A stretch of 42,414 nt of DNA from Geobacter sp. (GTDB taxonomy: Bacteria > Desulfobacterota > Desulfuromonadia > Geobacterales > Pseudopelobacteraceae). Shown piece after piece: positions 9,375-17,314 of this stretch. Below the pieces are notes generated by a model. It did not search any database. It was not told the origin of the DNA and was given only the letters and a program-made list of their open reading frames with translations. Position 1 is the stretch's first letter. Each line of letters begins with the position of its first letter. The stretch lies in NCBI GenBank assembly GCA_009684515.1, contig WKKS01000017.1:1-42414 (forward strand), in the 5' to 3' direction. Position numbers and translations under genes: made by a program.

Positions 9375-10547
9375 TTAAATCTCCATTCTCATTTCAATGC
9401 CCCACGGCGCCGGTTTCTCGCCGTCGCCGGTCAGTACCCACAAGGTGGGGAACTCCATTTTTTCCGGTGTCGGGCCGATGCCGTCGGTCAGGTAAATCAC
9501 AGCCGCCGGGGGCGGCCGCATGGTTCTGGCATGGTCAAAAACCGGCCGCAAGTCGGTGAAGCCGCCGCCATCGTAGCGCTGAATGCCGGGGGATGAACCA
9601 CTGAAGCAGTCGATATGCTGGATGCGGCTGTTGGCGTAAAGCACTGTGATTCGAGATTCCCGTCCACGGGTGATCTGCAAAAGTTCGCGGGCAAACGCTT
9701 CGCGCAGCTCAACGATGTTGGTGGAGTCACTGACGTCGATTCCGACCAGCAGGTTGAGGCGGCGTCGTTTGCGGATGCCGGGTGTGTCGTGGCTGAAGCG
9801 GCGGTGCTCGCGCATCCAGGTGGTTGTGCGGCCGGTGCGCCCGGCGGTGGCCACGAATTGTCGCAATATCTGCCGCCACGGAATCGGGGAGGGGCTGAGC
9901 AGTGAACCGACAATATCTCGGATCTCGGCCGGTGTTTCTCCATCGCTCCCCCGCAGGCTTTCCCTGGCAACGGTCCTGATCGCTTCTTCTGCCAGAGCTG
10001 CCGGTGTGCTGTCGGCGTCACTCCAGATGGCATGTTCATCCAGGGTGGCGACGGAGGCTGCGCCACGGCCTTCTCCACCTGCGCCACGTTCGGCCTGTTC
10101 TGCTTCGCCGTAACCGCTTCCATCCAGGTTGCCGGTGTCGAAGGGTGGCACCAGCAGGGAATAATATTCTTCGGCTGACAGGCCATCCTCCAAGCCGTAG
10201 TCTCCCGGCTGCAGGGCATCTTCCGGCAGGCCATCCAGGGCCGGATTGATGGCCAGATCGCAGGCTATATCCCAGTCGTGCAGGTTGCGCTCTTTGCGGC
10301 GCAGCATGTGCAGATGCAGCAGGTGTGTTACCACGTGTTCCAATAGCGCCTTTTGTTCCCCGGTCGGCAGCAGGTCGAAACAGGCGGGATCGACCGCCAG
10401 AATTGGAATTCCGTCCCGCAGCGTGACTCCGGCCGCTTTTCCGTGCAATGCCCGCAGCTCGCGGCGCAGATTGAGTATGAAGTGCCCGTAAAAGGGGCGT
10501 TCACGCAGCAGGCGCACCACCGCATTTTCAAGCGCGTCGAATGACAT
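9375..10547 (-). CDS. DUF2201-type protein with VWA-like C-terminus and degenerate zinc motif
   Basis: The 390-residue protein matches the layout of DUF2201 proteins. It has a metallopeptidase-like N-terminal domain, a low-complexity linker (about residues 140-200) and a VWA-like C-terminal domain with a MIDAS-type DVSDST (D271, S273, S275). In the family the N-terminal domain normally carries HExxH; here the site reads EHVVTHLLHLH (H71-H75), so Val stands where the catalytic Glu is expected and hydrolysis is doubtful. Such proteins are typically encoded next to MoxR-like AAA ATPases, as here (5 bases downstream of the ATPase gene), and are thought to act together in metal insertion or protein remodelling. 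The substrate is unknown. Confidence 0.8.
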   Translation of the reverse strand: MSFDALENAVVRLLRERPFYGHFILNLRRELRALHGKAAGVTLRDGIPILAVDPACFDLLPTGEQKALLEHVVTHLLHLHMLRRKERNLHDWDIACDLAINPALDGLPEDALQPGDYGLEDGLSAEEYYSLLVPPFDTGNLDGSGYGEAEQAERGAGGEGRGAASVATLDEHAIWSDADSTPAALAEEAIRTVARESLRGSDGETPAEIRDIVGSLLSPSPIPWRQILRQFVATAGRTGRTTTWMREHRRFSHDTPGIRKRRRLNLLVGIDVSDSTNIVELREAFARELLQITRGRESRITVLYANSRIQHIDCFSGSSPGIQRYDGGGFTDLRPVFDHARTMRPPPAAVIYLTDGIGPTPEKMEFPTLWVLTGDGEKPAPWGIEMRMEI

Positions 10548-10552
10548 GGAGT

Positions 10553-11614
10553 TTAATAGGCTTCCTGGGAGATGGTCTGAATGGCGTCCAGAATCACGCT
10601 GTCATGCTTGTCCTGGGCCAGCAGCATGGCAACTTCTGGGATTTTGAGCAGCGATTTGACAAAGCCGAAACGCAGATCGCGCGGCAAAACAGCGATGTAG
10701 GACACCAGATTGGCTTCCTGTTCCGCATCAAGAGAAGATGATGCTTGCAGAGTGGCGATCAGGTCGTTGACCGTGGCGGCCTGGACGTCGTCCCGCTGCC
10801 CCGCCGCCCGACCGGCGATTTCGGGCCAGTCATTCAGCACTTCGGCGGCGGTCAGGGGGCGTCCCCTGCGGTCTGCCAGCCAGCGCATGAACATGATGGC
10901 TGCTTCCTTGCCGACTATCCCGGCGTAAACTTCCATTTCAAGGTCGCCCGGAAAACGGCAGTTCTTGCGCAGGACGCTGACCATTTCCCAGCCGCGCTCG
11001 CTCGGCTCGACCTGCAGATCCATCGGCAATCCCTGTTTGGCCAGCATGCCGGAGTTGCCGGCCAGAAACTGCCGCACGTCGCCGGCCAGTTCCCGCTCGA
11101 CGGCGTAACGCGCCCAGCAGTTGTAGTCGGTTTCCACAAACAGCATCACCATCCGGTCGATCAGCGCCCGGTCCAGAGTGGCCACCTGATATGTGCCATC
11201 GGGGGGATTTATACTGACTACCACTTTGTGCCGACGTGATAGCTGGTGGGTATGCAGCGAGCGCAACTGCCCCTCGCCGGGTGGTTCCACAAACTGGAAA
11301 ATAGCCTGAAGAGTATCTTCCTGTTGTGCGCGGTTCAACTCGTCGCAGTGAATCAGGGTTGGCGGGGCCTCATCGCGCGGCAGCCAGGAAGGGCGGGACC
11401 AATGCATGACATCGCCATCCCTGAAGGGTATTCCGACCAGGTCACCCACTTCCATCTGTCCCAGTCGTAAGGATACATATTTACGATCTATCTCCCGGCA
11501 GGCCTGAATAATTCCGGCGGTCTTGCCGACTCCGCGATGCCCGACCACGCAGGGGGTCAGGTCGGTTTTGGTAATAATCTCCTTAACTACGGCTTTCATC
11601 TGTTCGACGTTCAT
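10553..11614 (-). CDS. MoxR/dynein-related AAA ATPase
   Basis: The 353-residue protein has Walker A GHRGVGKT (residues 25-32) and Walker B LIHCDELNRA (D91, E92), with a sensor-1-like SINPP and a following DRALIDRM segment, as in MoxR and AAA_5 ATPases. It lacks membrane segments. It lies 13 bases after queC and 5 bases before the DUF2201/VWA gene. MoxR-type ATPases usually partner with a VWA protein encoded next door to remodel or activate a target complex; the target here cannot be told from sequence. GGAG precedes the ATG at a good distance. Confidence 0.85.
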   Translation of the reverse strand: MNVEQMKAVVKEIITKTDLTPCVVGHRGVGKTAGIIQACREIDRKYVSLRLGQMEVGDLVGIPFRDGDVMHWSRPSWLPRDEAPPTLIHCDELNRAQQEDTLQAIFQFVEPPGEGQLRSLHTHQLSRRHKVVVSINPPDGTYQVATLDRALIDRMVMLFVETDYNCWARYAVERELAGDVRQFLAGNSGMLAKQGLPMDLQVEPSERGWEMVSVLRKNCRFPGDLEMEVYAGIVGKEAAIMFMRWLADRRGRPLTAAEVLNDWPEIAGRAAGQRDDVQAATVNDLIATLQASSSLDAEQEANLVSYIAVLPRDLRFGFVKSLLKIPEVAMLLAQDKHDSVILDAIQTISQEAY

Positions 11615-11627
11615 GAAATCTCCGGCG

Positions 11628-12302
11628 TTAACAATATTTGATCGGATCGCTCAAGCCAGCCTCGGCGAAGCCCTTCAGCCGCAACCGGCAGGAATCGCAG
11701 GTTCCGCATGACACTCCCGTCGCTGTCGGGTCGTAGCAGGAATGAGTCAGGCTGTAATCGACCCCGAGGGCCAGACCGGCTGTTATGATTTCAGCTTTGG
11801 TCATGCTGATCAGCGGGGTATGGATATGGAAGTTCGATGTCCCCTCGACGCCGGCCCGGGTGGCCAGATTGGCCATCCTCTGGTAGGCCTGGATATACTC
11901 CGGGCGGCAGTCCGGATATCCGGAGTAATCCAGCGCATTTACGCCGATGTAAATGTCGGATGCTCCCAATACCTCGGCCCACCCCAGGGCAAAAGAGAGA
12001 AAGATCGTGTTGCGGGCCGGGACGTAGGTTACCGGTATATCGTTGCCGACCCCATTTTTTGGAACGTCAACATCGGAAGTCAGGGCGCTGCCACCCATCA
12101 GGCGCAGGTCAAAATCGACCACCAGATGTTCCGCTGCACCCAGGCGCACCGCGTTTGCCCTGGCAACTTCCAGTTCATATTTATGTCGCTGGCCATAGGA
12201 AAAACTGATGGCGTAAGGGGTAAAACCGTCTGCTACGGCCATTGCCATGCATGTGCTGGAATCAAGTCCGCCGCTGTAAAGAACCACCGCTTTTTGCTGC
12301 AT
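11628..12302 (-). CDS. queC: 7-cyano-7-deazaguanine synthase
   Basis: The 224-residue QueC makes preQ0 from 7-carboxy-7-deazaguanine with ATP and ammonia in the queuosine pathway. The N-terminal PP-loop YSGGLDSST binds ATP. The centre has the family signature [11 protein letters not shown] and [15 protein letters not shown]. The C-terminal zinc site is formed by four Cys, SCY and SCGTCDSC. Length is typical. GGGAGA precedes the ATG. It is the first gene of a probable four-gene run with the MoxR ATPase (13-base gap), and is divergent from the cytochrome c gene. No other que gene is in the window. Confidence 0.95.
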   Translation of the reverse strand: MQQKAVVLYSGGLDSSTCMAMAVADGFTPYAISFSYGQRHKYELEVARANAVRLGAAEHLVVDFDLRLMGGSALTSDVDVPKNGVGNDIPVTYVPARNTIFLSFALGWAEVLGASDIYIGVNALDYSGYPDCRPEYIQAYQRMANLATRAGVEGTSNFHIHTPLISMTKAEIITAGLALGVDYSLTHSCYDPTATGVSCGTCDSCRLRLKGFAEAGLSDPIKYC

Positions 12303-12339
12303 ACCGATTGTCTCCCATCAATTAGCTGAAATATATGGA

Positions 12340-12367
12340 TTGCAATTTTAGTCGTATTGAGTACAAT
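12340..12367 (+). promoter_or_regulatory. Sigma70-like promoter for the cytochrome c gene
   Basis: TTGCAA (12340-12345) and TACAAT (12362-12367) are separated by 16 bases and lie about 35 bases before the cytochrome start codon. This is a prediction from consensus similarity only. Confidence 0.5.
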
Positions 12368-12401
12368 AAGTCCACTTTTTATACCTTTGAGGAGAATTTG
12401 A

Positions 12402-12710
12402 ATGAAACGAATGATTGTTGTTATTGCTGCATTTGCCGTTGTGGCACTGATAACCGTGGCCGCACAGGCAGAGAGCAAGGGGGGGCTGCTGTTCGGCCAG
12501 AAATGCGCCATGTGTCATGCCGTTAACGGCAAGGGGGGCGTCGTTGGTCCCGAACTGACCAAGGTTTCTGCCAAACTGAAAGAGAAGGATATCAAGGCCA
12601 AGCTTGAAAATCCCAAGAAATCTAATCCGAACAGCGCAATGCCGAGTTTCAAGGCTCTGCCAAAGGCTGACATGGATGCCTTGCTGGGATATCTGAAAAC
12701 ATTGAAGTAA
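12402..12710 (+). CDS. Small periplasmic monoheme cytochrome c
   Basis: The 102-residue precursor has a signal peptide (cleavage near AQA-E at about residue 23), one heme-binding CAMCH (C35, C38, H39) and a likely axial Met at M80 in AMPSF, followed by a C-terminal helix that ends LLGYLKTLK. This is a class I cytochrome c of the c5/c551-like size, an electron carrier in the periplasm. GAGGAG lies upstream of the ATG. It has its own promoter and terminator, so it is probably monocistronic. The electron partner cannot be told. Confidence 0.9.
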   Translation: MKRMIVVIAAFAVVALITVAAQAESKGGLLFGQKCAMCHAVNGKGGVVGPELTKVSAKLKEKDIKAKLENPKKSNPNSAMPSFKALPKADMDALLGYLKTLK

Positions 12711-12727
12711 TTCTGAACAACCCAGTC

Positions 12728-12755
12728 AAAGGCCTGCCGGATGGCAGGCCTTTTT
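12728..12755 (+). terminator. Intrinsic terminator after cytochrome c
   Basis: Arms AAAGGCCTGCC and GGCAGGCCTTT with loop GGAT, running into TTTTT. Confidence 0.85.
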
Positions 12756-12768
12756 CATTTGAGGCGCT

Positions 12769-13056
12769 ATGCGATTGAAAGAAGAGCAGGTACGGCGGCT
12801 GGCGGAGAAGGTCTACAATGATCTGCAGGCGGATGGGCTGATCGTCCCGCGCGGCGAACAGAAAACCGTTGTGGCCGGTATTGCCGATGCCATCACGCGG
12901 AACTTCGCCGAAGAGCAGAAGCTGGAGCGGGACGCGGAACGTTTGCTGGATGAAACCATCTCATCAATGGGGCGCGGCGCCGCCGATATTGACCGGCGGC
13001 GAATGTTGAAGATGATCAAGGACAAGCTGGCCAGGGAACGGAAAATAGTTCTGTGA
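12769..13056 (+). CDS. DUF507 family protein, first copy
   Basis: The 95-residue soluble protein matches DUF507: an N-terminal MRLKEEQVRRLAEKVYNDL helix, a central helix rich in Glu and Arg, and a C-terminal RRRMLKMIKDKLARER. No function is established for the family. The start is the ATG eight bases after GAGG. A second family member follows directly, which is a typical tandem arrangement in Geobacter. Both are helical and charged and could form a heterodimer; that is inference. Confidence 0.85.
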   Translation: MRLKEEQVRRLAEKVYNDLQADGLIVPRGEQKTVVAGIADAITRNFAEEQKLERDAERLLDETISSMGRGAADIDRRRMLKMIKDKLARERKIVL

Positions 13057-13066
13057 GGTGCTGAAC

Positions 13067-13327
13067 ATGACGTTATCGGAAGACCGTATTTCAACTATTG
13101 CCCATCAGATCATAAAAGATATCTGGCGAAATGATCTGGCCGACGTGAGCGACGACAGCCGCGCGCTGGCCCGGGTAAAACGCTCCCTGGAAGCTTTTTT
13201 TGGAGCGGCTGATGAAATCGAGGATGCGGTTCGCGCAAAACTGCGCAACAAGGCCCCCGGCAGCCGTGACTATGATGTGTTGTATCAGAAATTCTTTCAC
13301 GACGAAATGGTACGGAGAGGGCTGTGA
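13067..13327 (+). CDS. DUF507 family protein, second copy
   Basis: The 86-residue protein shows the DUF507 pattern: an N-terminal IxxIAHQIIKDIW helix and a C-terminal YDVLYQKFFHDEMVRRGL. The ATG at 13067 is preferred over the in-frame GTG at 13058, because GAGGTG lies six bases before it. The gene follows the first DUF507 gene after ten bases and its stop overlaps the start of the lipoprotein gene (GTGA), so the three genes are probably one translationally coupled operon. Confidence 0.8.
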   Translation: MTLSEDRISTIAHQIIKDIWRNDLADVSDDSRALARVKRSLEAFFGAADEIEDAVRAKLRNKAPGSRDYDVLYQKFFHDEMVRRGL

Positions 13328-13857
13328 GCGCAAGGCTGTTCCTCACATCTCTTCTGACGGCATTTCTGGTGACTGGCTGCGCGGCTTCCCCGAAGGTGCG
13401 CAGTTTCGGCGTTCTGGATCCAAAGCTGGAGCGCGAAGCTCTCTATATTGTACCTTTCGATGCCACCCTGGTGCCGCCCGACTTCGGTGATCCGATCTTC
13501 AACCAGTTTGTGGATTATCTCAATGCCCGTCGCAAACAGACCAGGGTGGGGCGCTTTGTTATTCTTAAAGAAGATTTGAAAGAGGTCGAACCGGCCTGGC
13601 TGGTCAAGCAGAGCTACGTTTCCGGGGACATCTGGGGCTATGTGGAAAGCTCCGGTTGCTGCTCCACCGATATGAAAGTTAAATCCCGTATTTATCTGTA
13701 TGAACCGGGTAGGAATCAGCCGACACTGGAAGTTTTCGTGCCGGTTGAGGACTTTTTTGAGCATGACCGCTCCACAATCCAGTCTGCCAGGTCAAAGATG
13801 GGTAAAAAACTGGCCAGGGAGTTGGCGGACGCAATTATTAAGAAGCTGACTCCGTAA
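13324..13857 (+). CDS. Lipoprotein of unknown function
   Basis: The 177-residue product starts at GTG 13324, overlapping the stop of the DUF507 gene by four bases. It has a lipoprotein signal with lipobox VTGC (Cys at residue 19). The mature part has alternating beta and helical stretches, a conspicuous SSGCC motif and a Lys-rich C-terminal helix (KKLARELADAIIKKL). Such folds occur in small envelope lipoproteins that recall LPS-assembly or curli-secretion factors, but no family is recognised with confidence. A terminator-like hairpin follows at 13907. Confidence 0.75.
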   Translation: MSARLFLTSLLTAFLVTGCAASPKVRSFGVLDPKLEREALYIVPFDATLVPPDFGDPIFNQFVDYLNARRKQTRVGRFVILKEDLKEVEPAWLVKQSYVSGDIWGYVESSGCCSTDMKVKSRIYLYEPGRNQPTLEVFVPVEDFFEHDRSTIQSARSKMGKKLARELADAIIKKLTP

Positions 13858-13906
13858 GCCGCTCGCCGCAGGGAACCTACACACCCGAATAACACAACTT
13901 CTTTTC

Positions 13907-13934
13907 GGCCATGGGCGTCGCTCACGGCCTTTTT
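13907..13934 (+). terminator. Intrinsic terminator after the DUF507-lipoprotein operon
   Basis: GGCCATGGGC and GCTCACGGCC pair over ten positions with one mismatch and one wobble around a GTC loop, followed by TTTTT. The transglycosylase gene starts 16 bases later. Confidence 0.6.
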
Positions 13935-13950
13935 AACGAAAGGCAAACGC

Positions 13951-16041
13951 ATGTCGTACAGCTTTAAACCGATTCTGATCTCCCTGGCTGGAATCTCGAT
14001 TATATCGTCCACAATGATTTCTTCCGGCGCTGATGAACTATTGTCCCGTGCCGCCACCCAATTCAGGGATAAGGAGTACAATTCCGCATATTTATTAACC
14101 GAAAAATCGGTTGAATCGCCCCAGCGTTCCTTTCTGAGGGGAACAGCTGCCTTGCGGGCGGATAAGCCGGCCGAAGCGCTCCCGCTGCTGGCTGAGGCTG
14201 AACAGAAACTGCCGCTGGTAGCTGATTATGCCGCCCTGTATCAAGCCGAAGCATATCTGAAGCTTAAAAAATATCCCGAGGCGGCTGCCAAGGCTGCCTC
14301 GATCGCCAAAACGTACCCGACCTCCCGGTTGCTGCGCCGGGCGGAAAAACTCTACGCAGATATGTTGATGGAGTCAGCCGACTATAAGACTGCCCTTAAG
14401 GCATTCCAGGCTTTCGTCGAAAAATATCCCACCGGAGTTGACTCGGTCGATGCGGTCTATCAGGCAGCCCGCTGCAAGGAAGAGCTTGGCAATCAAATCG
14501 GCGCAATCCAGTCCTACCGGAATCTCTGGCTCAACAACCCGACCGCAACTCAGGCTCAGCTTTCATCGGAACGAATCATGGCGCTTGATAAAGCCGGATT
14601 CAAAAATGTGCCATTCAGCGCCGATGAACTGCTCAAACGCGCCTCGCACCAGTATTCTCACAATGAATACCGTGAATCTCTGAAAACACTCGAGTCGATC
14701 GATCAAAAAGATCTGCCGAAGGAGATGGTCTACAGGATTGAACTGAAAACAGGTATGGCACTGTACCGCTTGAGACAATACAAACAGTCGGAAAAATATT
14801 TTGCCTCCGCCTCTGCAAGCAAGCTGGCCGGAGTCAGTTCGGAAGCCCGTTTCTGGATGGCCAAGGCGCTGGAACGTCAGGGGCAGAATGAACCCGCCCT
14901 TGTGGTCTATGCCGAGTTGGCCGCCAAGGGTAAAAAGCAGGAATATTCCGACGATGCCATGATGGAAGCGGCCGGCCTTAAGCGCAATCTGGGCCAATAC
15001 GCAGCCGCTGCCCAGCTTTATCAACAGCTGATCAAGCTTTATCCAGATTCGAGGTTTGTCTCAAAAGCGGTCTGGGAAGCGGGTTGGTGCTCGTACCTGT
15101 CGGCAGATTATCCGGCAGCGGTGGAATTTTTCAAAGGATTACTGAAAGATGAATCGGTGCGTGAAAAAGTATTGTACTGGCTGGGCCGCTCACTGGAAAA
15201 CATCGGCAATGCGGAGTCCGCGTCATGGTATCGCATGTTGCTGGATGAGTACCCGTCCGGTTTTTATGCTACCTGGCACCGTGAGCAGAAAGAGCTGAAA
15301 GACCCGCGCGAAGCGCTCGGAGACCGTAATGCGCTGGCAGAACTTCCTTTGTTGGGCGGGTTTGAAAAACCGCGGCTGCTGGCCTCGTTGGGGCTGGCGG
15401 AAGAGGCTCGTGGCGAGATGCTTGCTGCCCGCAAAAAAGTTGGCGATAAAAAGGGGAACGTTCCGGGGTTGGCCAGAATCTATCTCGAAATGAAAGAGTA
15501 CAGTTCCGCCATTTATCTGTTTATGCAGAACAAGCCGGTGCCGTGGGAAAAAAGTACATTGCCGTTCTGGACAGCCGGTTACCCATTGGCTTTTACTGAT
15601 CTGGTTCATCAGAACTCTGTTGAAAACGGCCTTTCGGAAGGACTGGTGTATGCCCTGATTCGTGCCGAGAGCGGCTTTACGCCGGCTATTAAATCAGGCG
15701 CCGGAGCGATCGGGCTGATGCAGATGATGCCGGCCACCGCCAAGCAGACTTCACAGGAAAAGGGGAGTTTTAATCCGCAAAATCTTACGTTGCCGGAGTA
15801 CAATATCAAGCTCGGTACAAAGCATCTGCGGGATCTGATGAAGCTGCATGATGGTGATGTTGTTAGTGTTGCGGCCGCCTACAACGCCGGGTCCGGGGCG
15901 CTGGGGCGTTGGAAGAATAATTTCAAGGGGCTTAAAAAAGATGAGTTTATCGAGAGTATCCCTTATCAGGAAACCCGCGAATACGTCAAAAAGGTTTATG
16001 CCTCCGCGGCCACCTACCGGCAGTTGTACGGGTTGAAGTAG
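13951..16041 (+). CDS. Soluble lytic murein transglycosylase (Slt70-like)
   Basis: The 696-residue periplasmic enzyme cleaves the MurNAc-GlcNAc bond of peptidoglycan to leave 1,6-anhydroMurNAc. After a signal peptide (about residues 1-27) come TPR-like helical repeats over some 500 residues. The catalytic SLT domain then carries ALIRAESGF with the catalytic Glu E573, GAIGLMQMMPATA and a YNAGSGALGRW motif. The superhelical N-terminal part is usual for Slt70-type enzymes. AAAGG precedes the ATG. The upstream gap is only 93 bases and includes a terminator, so the promoter must lie close by. Confidence 0.93.
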   Translation: MSYSFKPILISLAGISIISSTMISSGADELLSRAATQFRDKEYNSAYLLTEKSVESPQRSFLRGTAALRADKPAEALPLLAEAEQKLPLVADYAALYQAEAYLKLKKYPEAAAKAASIAKTYPTSRLLRRAEKLYADMLMESADYKTALKAFQAFVEKYPTGVDSVDAVYQAARCKEELGNQIGAIQSYRNLWLNNPTATQAQLSSERIMALDKAGFKNVPFSADELLKRASHQYSHNEYRESLKTLESIDQKDLPKEMVYRIELKTGMALYRLRQYKQSEKYFASASASKLAGVSSEARFWMAKALERQGQNEPALVVYAELAAKGKKQEYSDDAMMEAAGLKRNLGQYAAAAQLYQQLIKLYPDSRFVSKAVWEAGWCSYLSADYPAAVEFFKGLLKDESVREKVLYWLGRSLENIGNAESASWYRMLLDEYPSGFYATWHREQKELKDPREALGDRNALAELPLLGGFEKPRLLASLGLAEEARGEMLAARKKVGDKKGNVPGLARIYLEMKEYSSAIYLFMQNKPVPWEKSTLPFWTAGYPLAFTDLVHQNSVENGLSEGLVYALIRAESGFTPAIKSGAGAIGLMQMMPATAKQTSQEKGSFNPQNLTLPEYNIKLGTKHLRDLMKLHDGDVVSVAAAYNAGSGALGRWKNNFKGLKKDEFIESIPYQETREYVKKVYASAATYRQLYGLK

Positions 16042-16133
16042 GTATCTGTTGCCGCGTTAAATCGGCAGAAAGTTTATGATTGAGATTGTGTTTCCCGGTG
16101 ACCCGTGAGGCACAGCAAAAACATATCTACTGA

Positions 16134-16162
16134 TTGACAGCCATGGACTGCAATGCCATAGT
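16134..16162 (+). promoter_or_regulatory. Promoter for the MNT-HEPN pair
   Basis: A perfect TTGACA (16134-16139) is followed after 17 bases by CATAGT (16157-16162). The first gene starts 45 bases downstream behind AAAGGGAGC. Confidence 0.55.
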
Positions 16163-16207
16163 TAACAGGGCATAGGATTGATTCAGTCGTAATAAAGGGA
16201 GCTTGGT

Positions 16208-16477
16208 ATGGCATTCAGTCAGAACCAGTTTGATAAAATTACATTGCTCGCCAAGAATTATGGAGCAACACGCTTGATCCTTTTTGGCAGCGCCCTGGAC
16301 AACCCTGAAACAGCCCGTGATATTGACCTTGCCTGCGACGGTGTTCCCGGATGGAAATTATATGAGCTTGCAGCGCGCCTTGAAGAGGAAATTAATGCTC
16401 CGCTTGATCTGGTTCCTCTCACGCCTCCCAATCGTTTTACCCAGTTGATAGAACGCAGAGGAAGGCGACTTATATGA
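16208..16477 (+). CDS. MNT-type nucleotidyltransferase (MntA-like antitoxin)
   Basis: The 89-residue protein is a minimal nucleotidyltransferase with GS(x9)DID: G27-S28 followed by D38 and D40, and the third acidic residue probably D67 in APLDLVPL. In MNT/HEPN toxin-antitoxin pairs (type VII) this enzyme can silence its HEPN partner by adding AMP to it. All three acidic residues are present, so it is probably active. Its TGA overlaps the ATG of the HEPN gene by four bases. The pair has its own promoter and sits between housekeeping genes, as mobile pairs often do. Confidence 0.85.
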   Translation: MAFSQNQFDKITLLAKNYGATRLILFGSALDNPETARDIDLACDGVPGWKLYELAARLEEEINAPLDLVPLTPPNRFTQLIERRGRRLI

Positions 16478-16977
16478 CTCTGGTTGAGTTGCGGGAGGAA
16501 ATTAGCATTGAGCTTGAAATGATGGTAAGTACGGTTCAAGAAGTGGTGTCACTGCTTAATGACCTCTCTGGAAGAGAGCCAACCGTGAGGGAGAAGACTG
16601 CCGCTGCAGCATTTCTCGCACAATTTTACGGGGGCATCGAAAACATCCTGAAACGAATTCATAGGTACCATGGCATCCCGATGCCAACTGGCGATTCATG
16701 GCATACCGACCTGTTCAAACGCTTCTGTAATCCTCCATATTTGCCGTTTCCTGTTCTTTTTGACGATGAGCTTGCCAAGAATCTTTCTCCATTCCGGAAA
16801 TTTCGACATGTAGTCCATCATGGTTATGGCTTTCAACTTGATTGGGAACGAATGAAGGAAGGGTTGGGAATGGTCGAAAATGTATTTTCACTATTTACTG
16901 CATCCGTCACAGATTATCTACAAATCAACATCAGCGATGCTGTTTTGAGGACGGCAAAATCCCCCCATAAATCATGA
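16474..16977 (+). CDS. HEPN-domain HepT-like ribonuclease toxin
   Basis: The 167-residue, largely helical protein has the HEPN active-site motif Rx4H at R111-H116 (RHVVHH) in a predicted helix. HEPN proteins with this motif are metal-independent RNases that act as toxins. It is somewhat longer than classic HepT proteins (about 110-150 residues) and belongs to the HepT-like group seen with small nucleotidyltransferases. The ATGA overlap with the MNT gene means coupled translation. Expected to be held inactive by the MNT partner, either by complex formation or by AMPylation. Confidence 0.8.
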   Translation: MTLVELREEISIELEMMVSTVQEVVSLLNDLSGREPTVREKTAAAAFLAQFYGGIENILKRIHRYHGIPMPTGDSWHTDLFKRFCNPPYLPFPVLFDDELAKNLSPFRKFRHVVHHGYGFQLDWERMKEGLGMVENVFSLFTASVTDYLQINISDAVLRTAKSPHKS

Positions 16978-16996
16978 AATATGGATACCCGAAATA

Positions 16997-17314
16997 TTAG
17001 ACGTAAACCACTACCACCCGTTCAAGATAATCGGACAGGCGTTGAACTTCAGTGCGGATGGTCTGTTGATTGCCTTCCAGGGCCGCGTTCTCGATGGCCT
17101 CGCCGATCTCTGAAATAGCATCGAAACCGTAGCTGCCACCGGTGCCTTTCATGCGATGTCCAAGCCGTCTGATCTCACCGAAGTTTCCTTCGCCAACAAG
17201 CTCTAAAATCGTTGTACAGTCGTTCCTTCTGTTGTTGATAAATTCCGGCAGAATCGGTTGCAGGACTTCCTCCACTTCCACCACCGGTGTTTCCATGTCA
17301 TCCGCATTATTCAT
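16997..17314 (-). CDS. HPt phosphotransfer protein
   Basis: The 105-residue helical protein has the HPt signature RRLGHRMKGTGGSYGF with the phospho-accepting His at H53. Its start overlaps the end of the hybrid kinase gene by eight bases, so both are made together. The kinase has a receiver but no HPt domain of its own, so this protein very likely takes the phosphoryl group from that receiver and passes it to a response regulator encoded elsewhere. Confidence 0.85.
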   Translation of the reverse strand: MNNADDMETPVVEVEEVLQPILPEFINNRRNDCTTILELVGEGNFGEIRRLGHRMKGTGGSYGFDAISEIGEAIENAALEGNQQTIRTEVQRLSDYLERVVVVYV

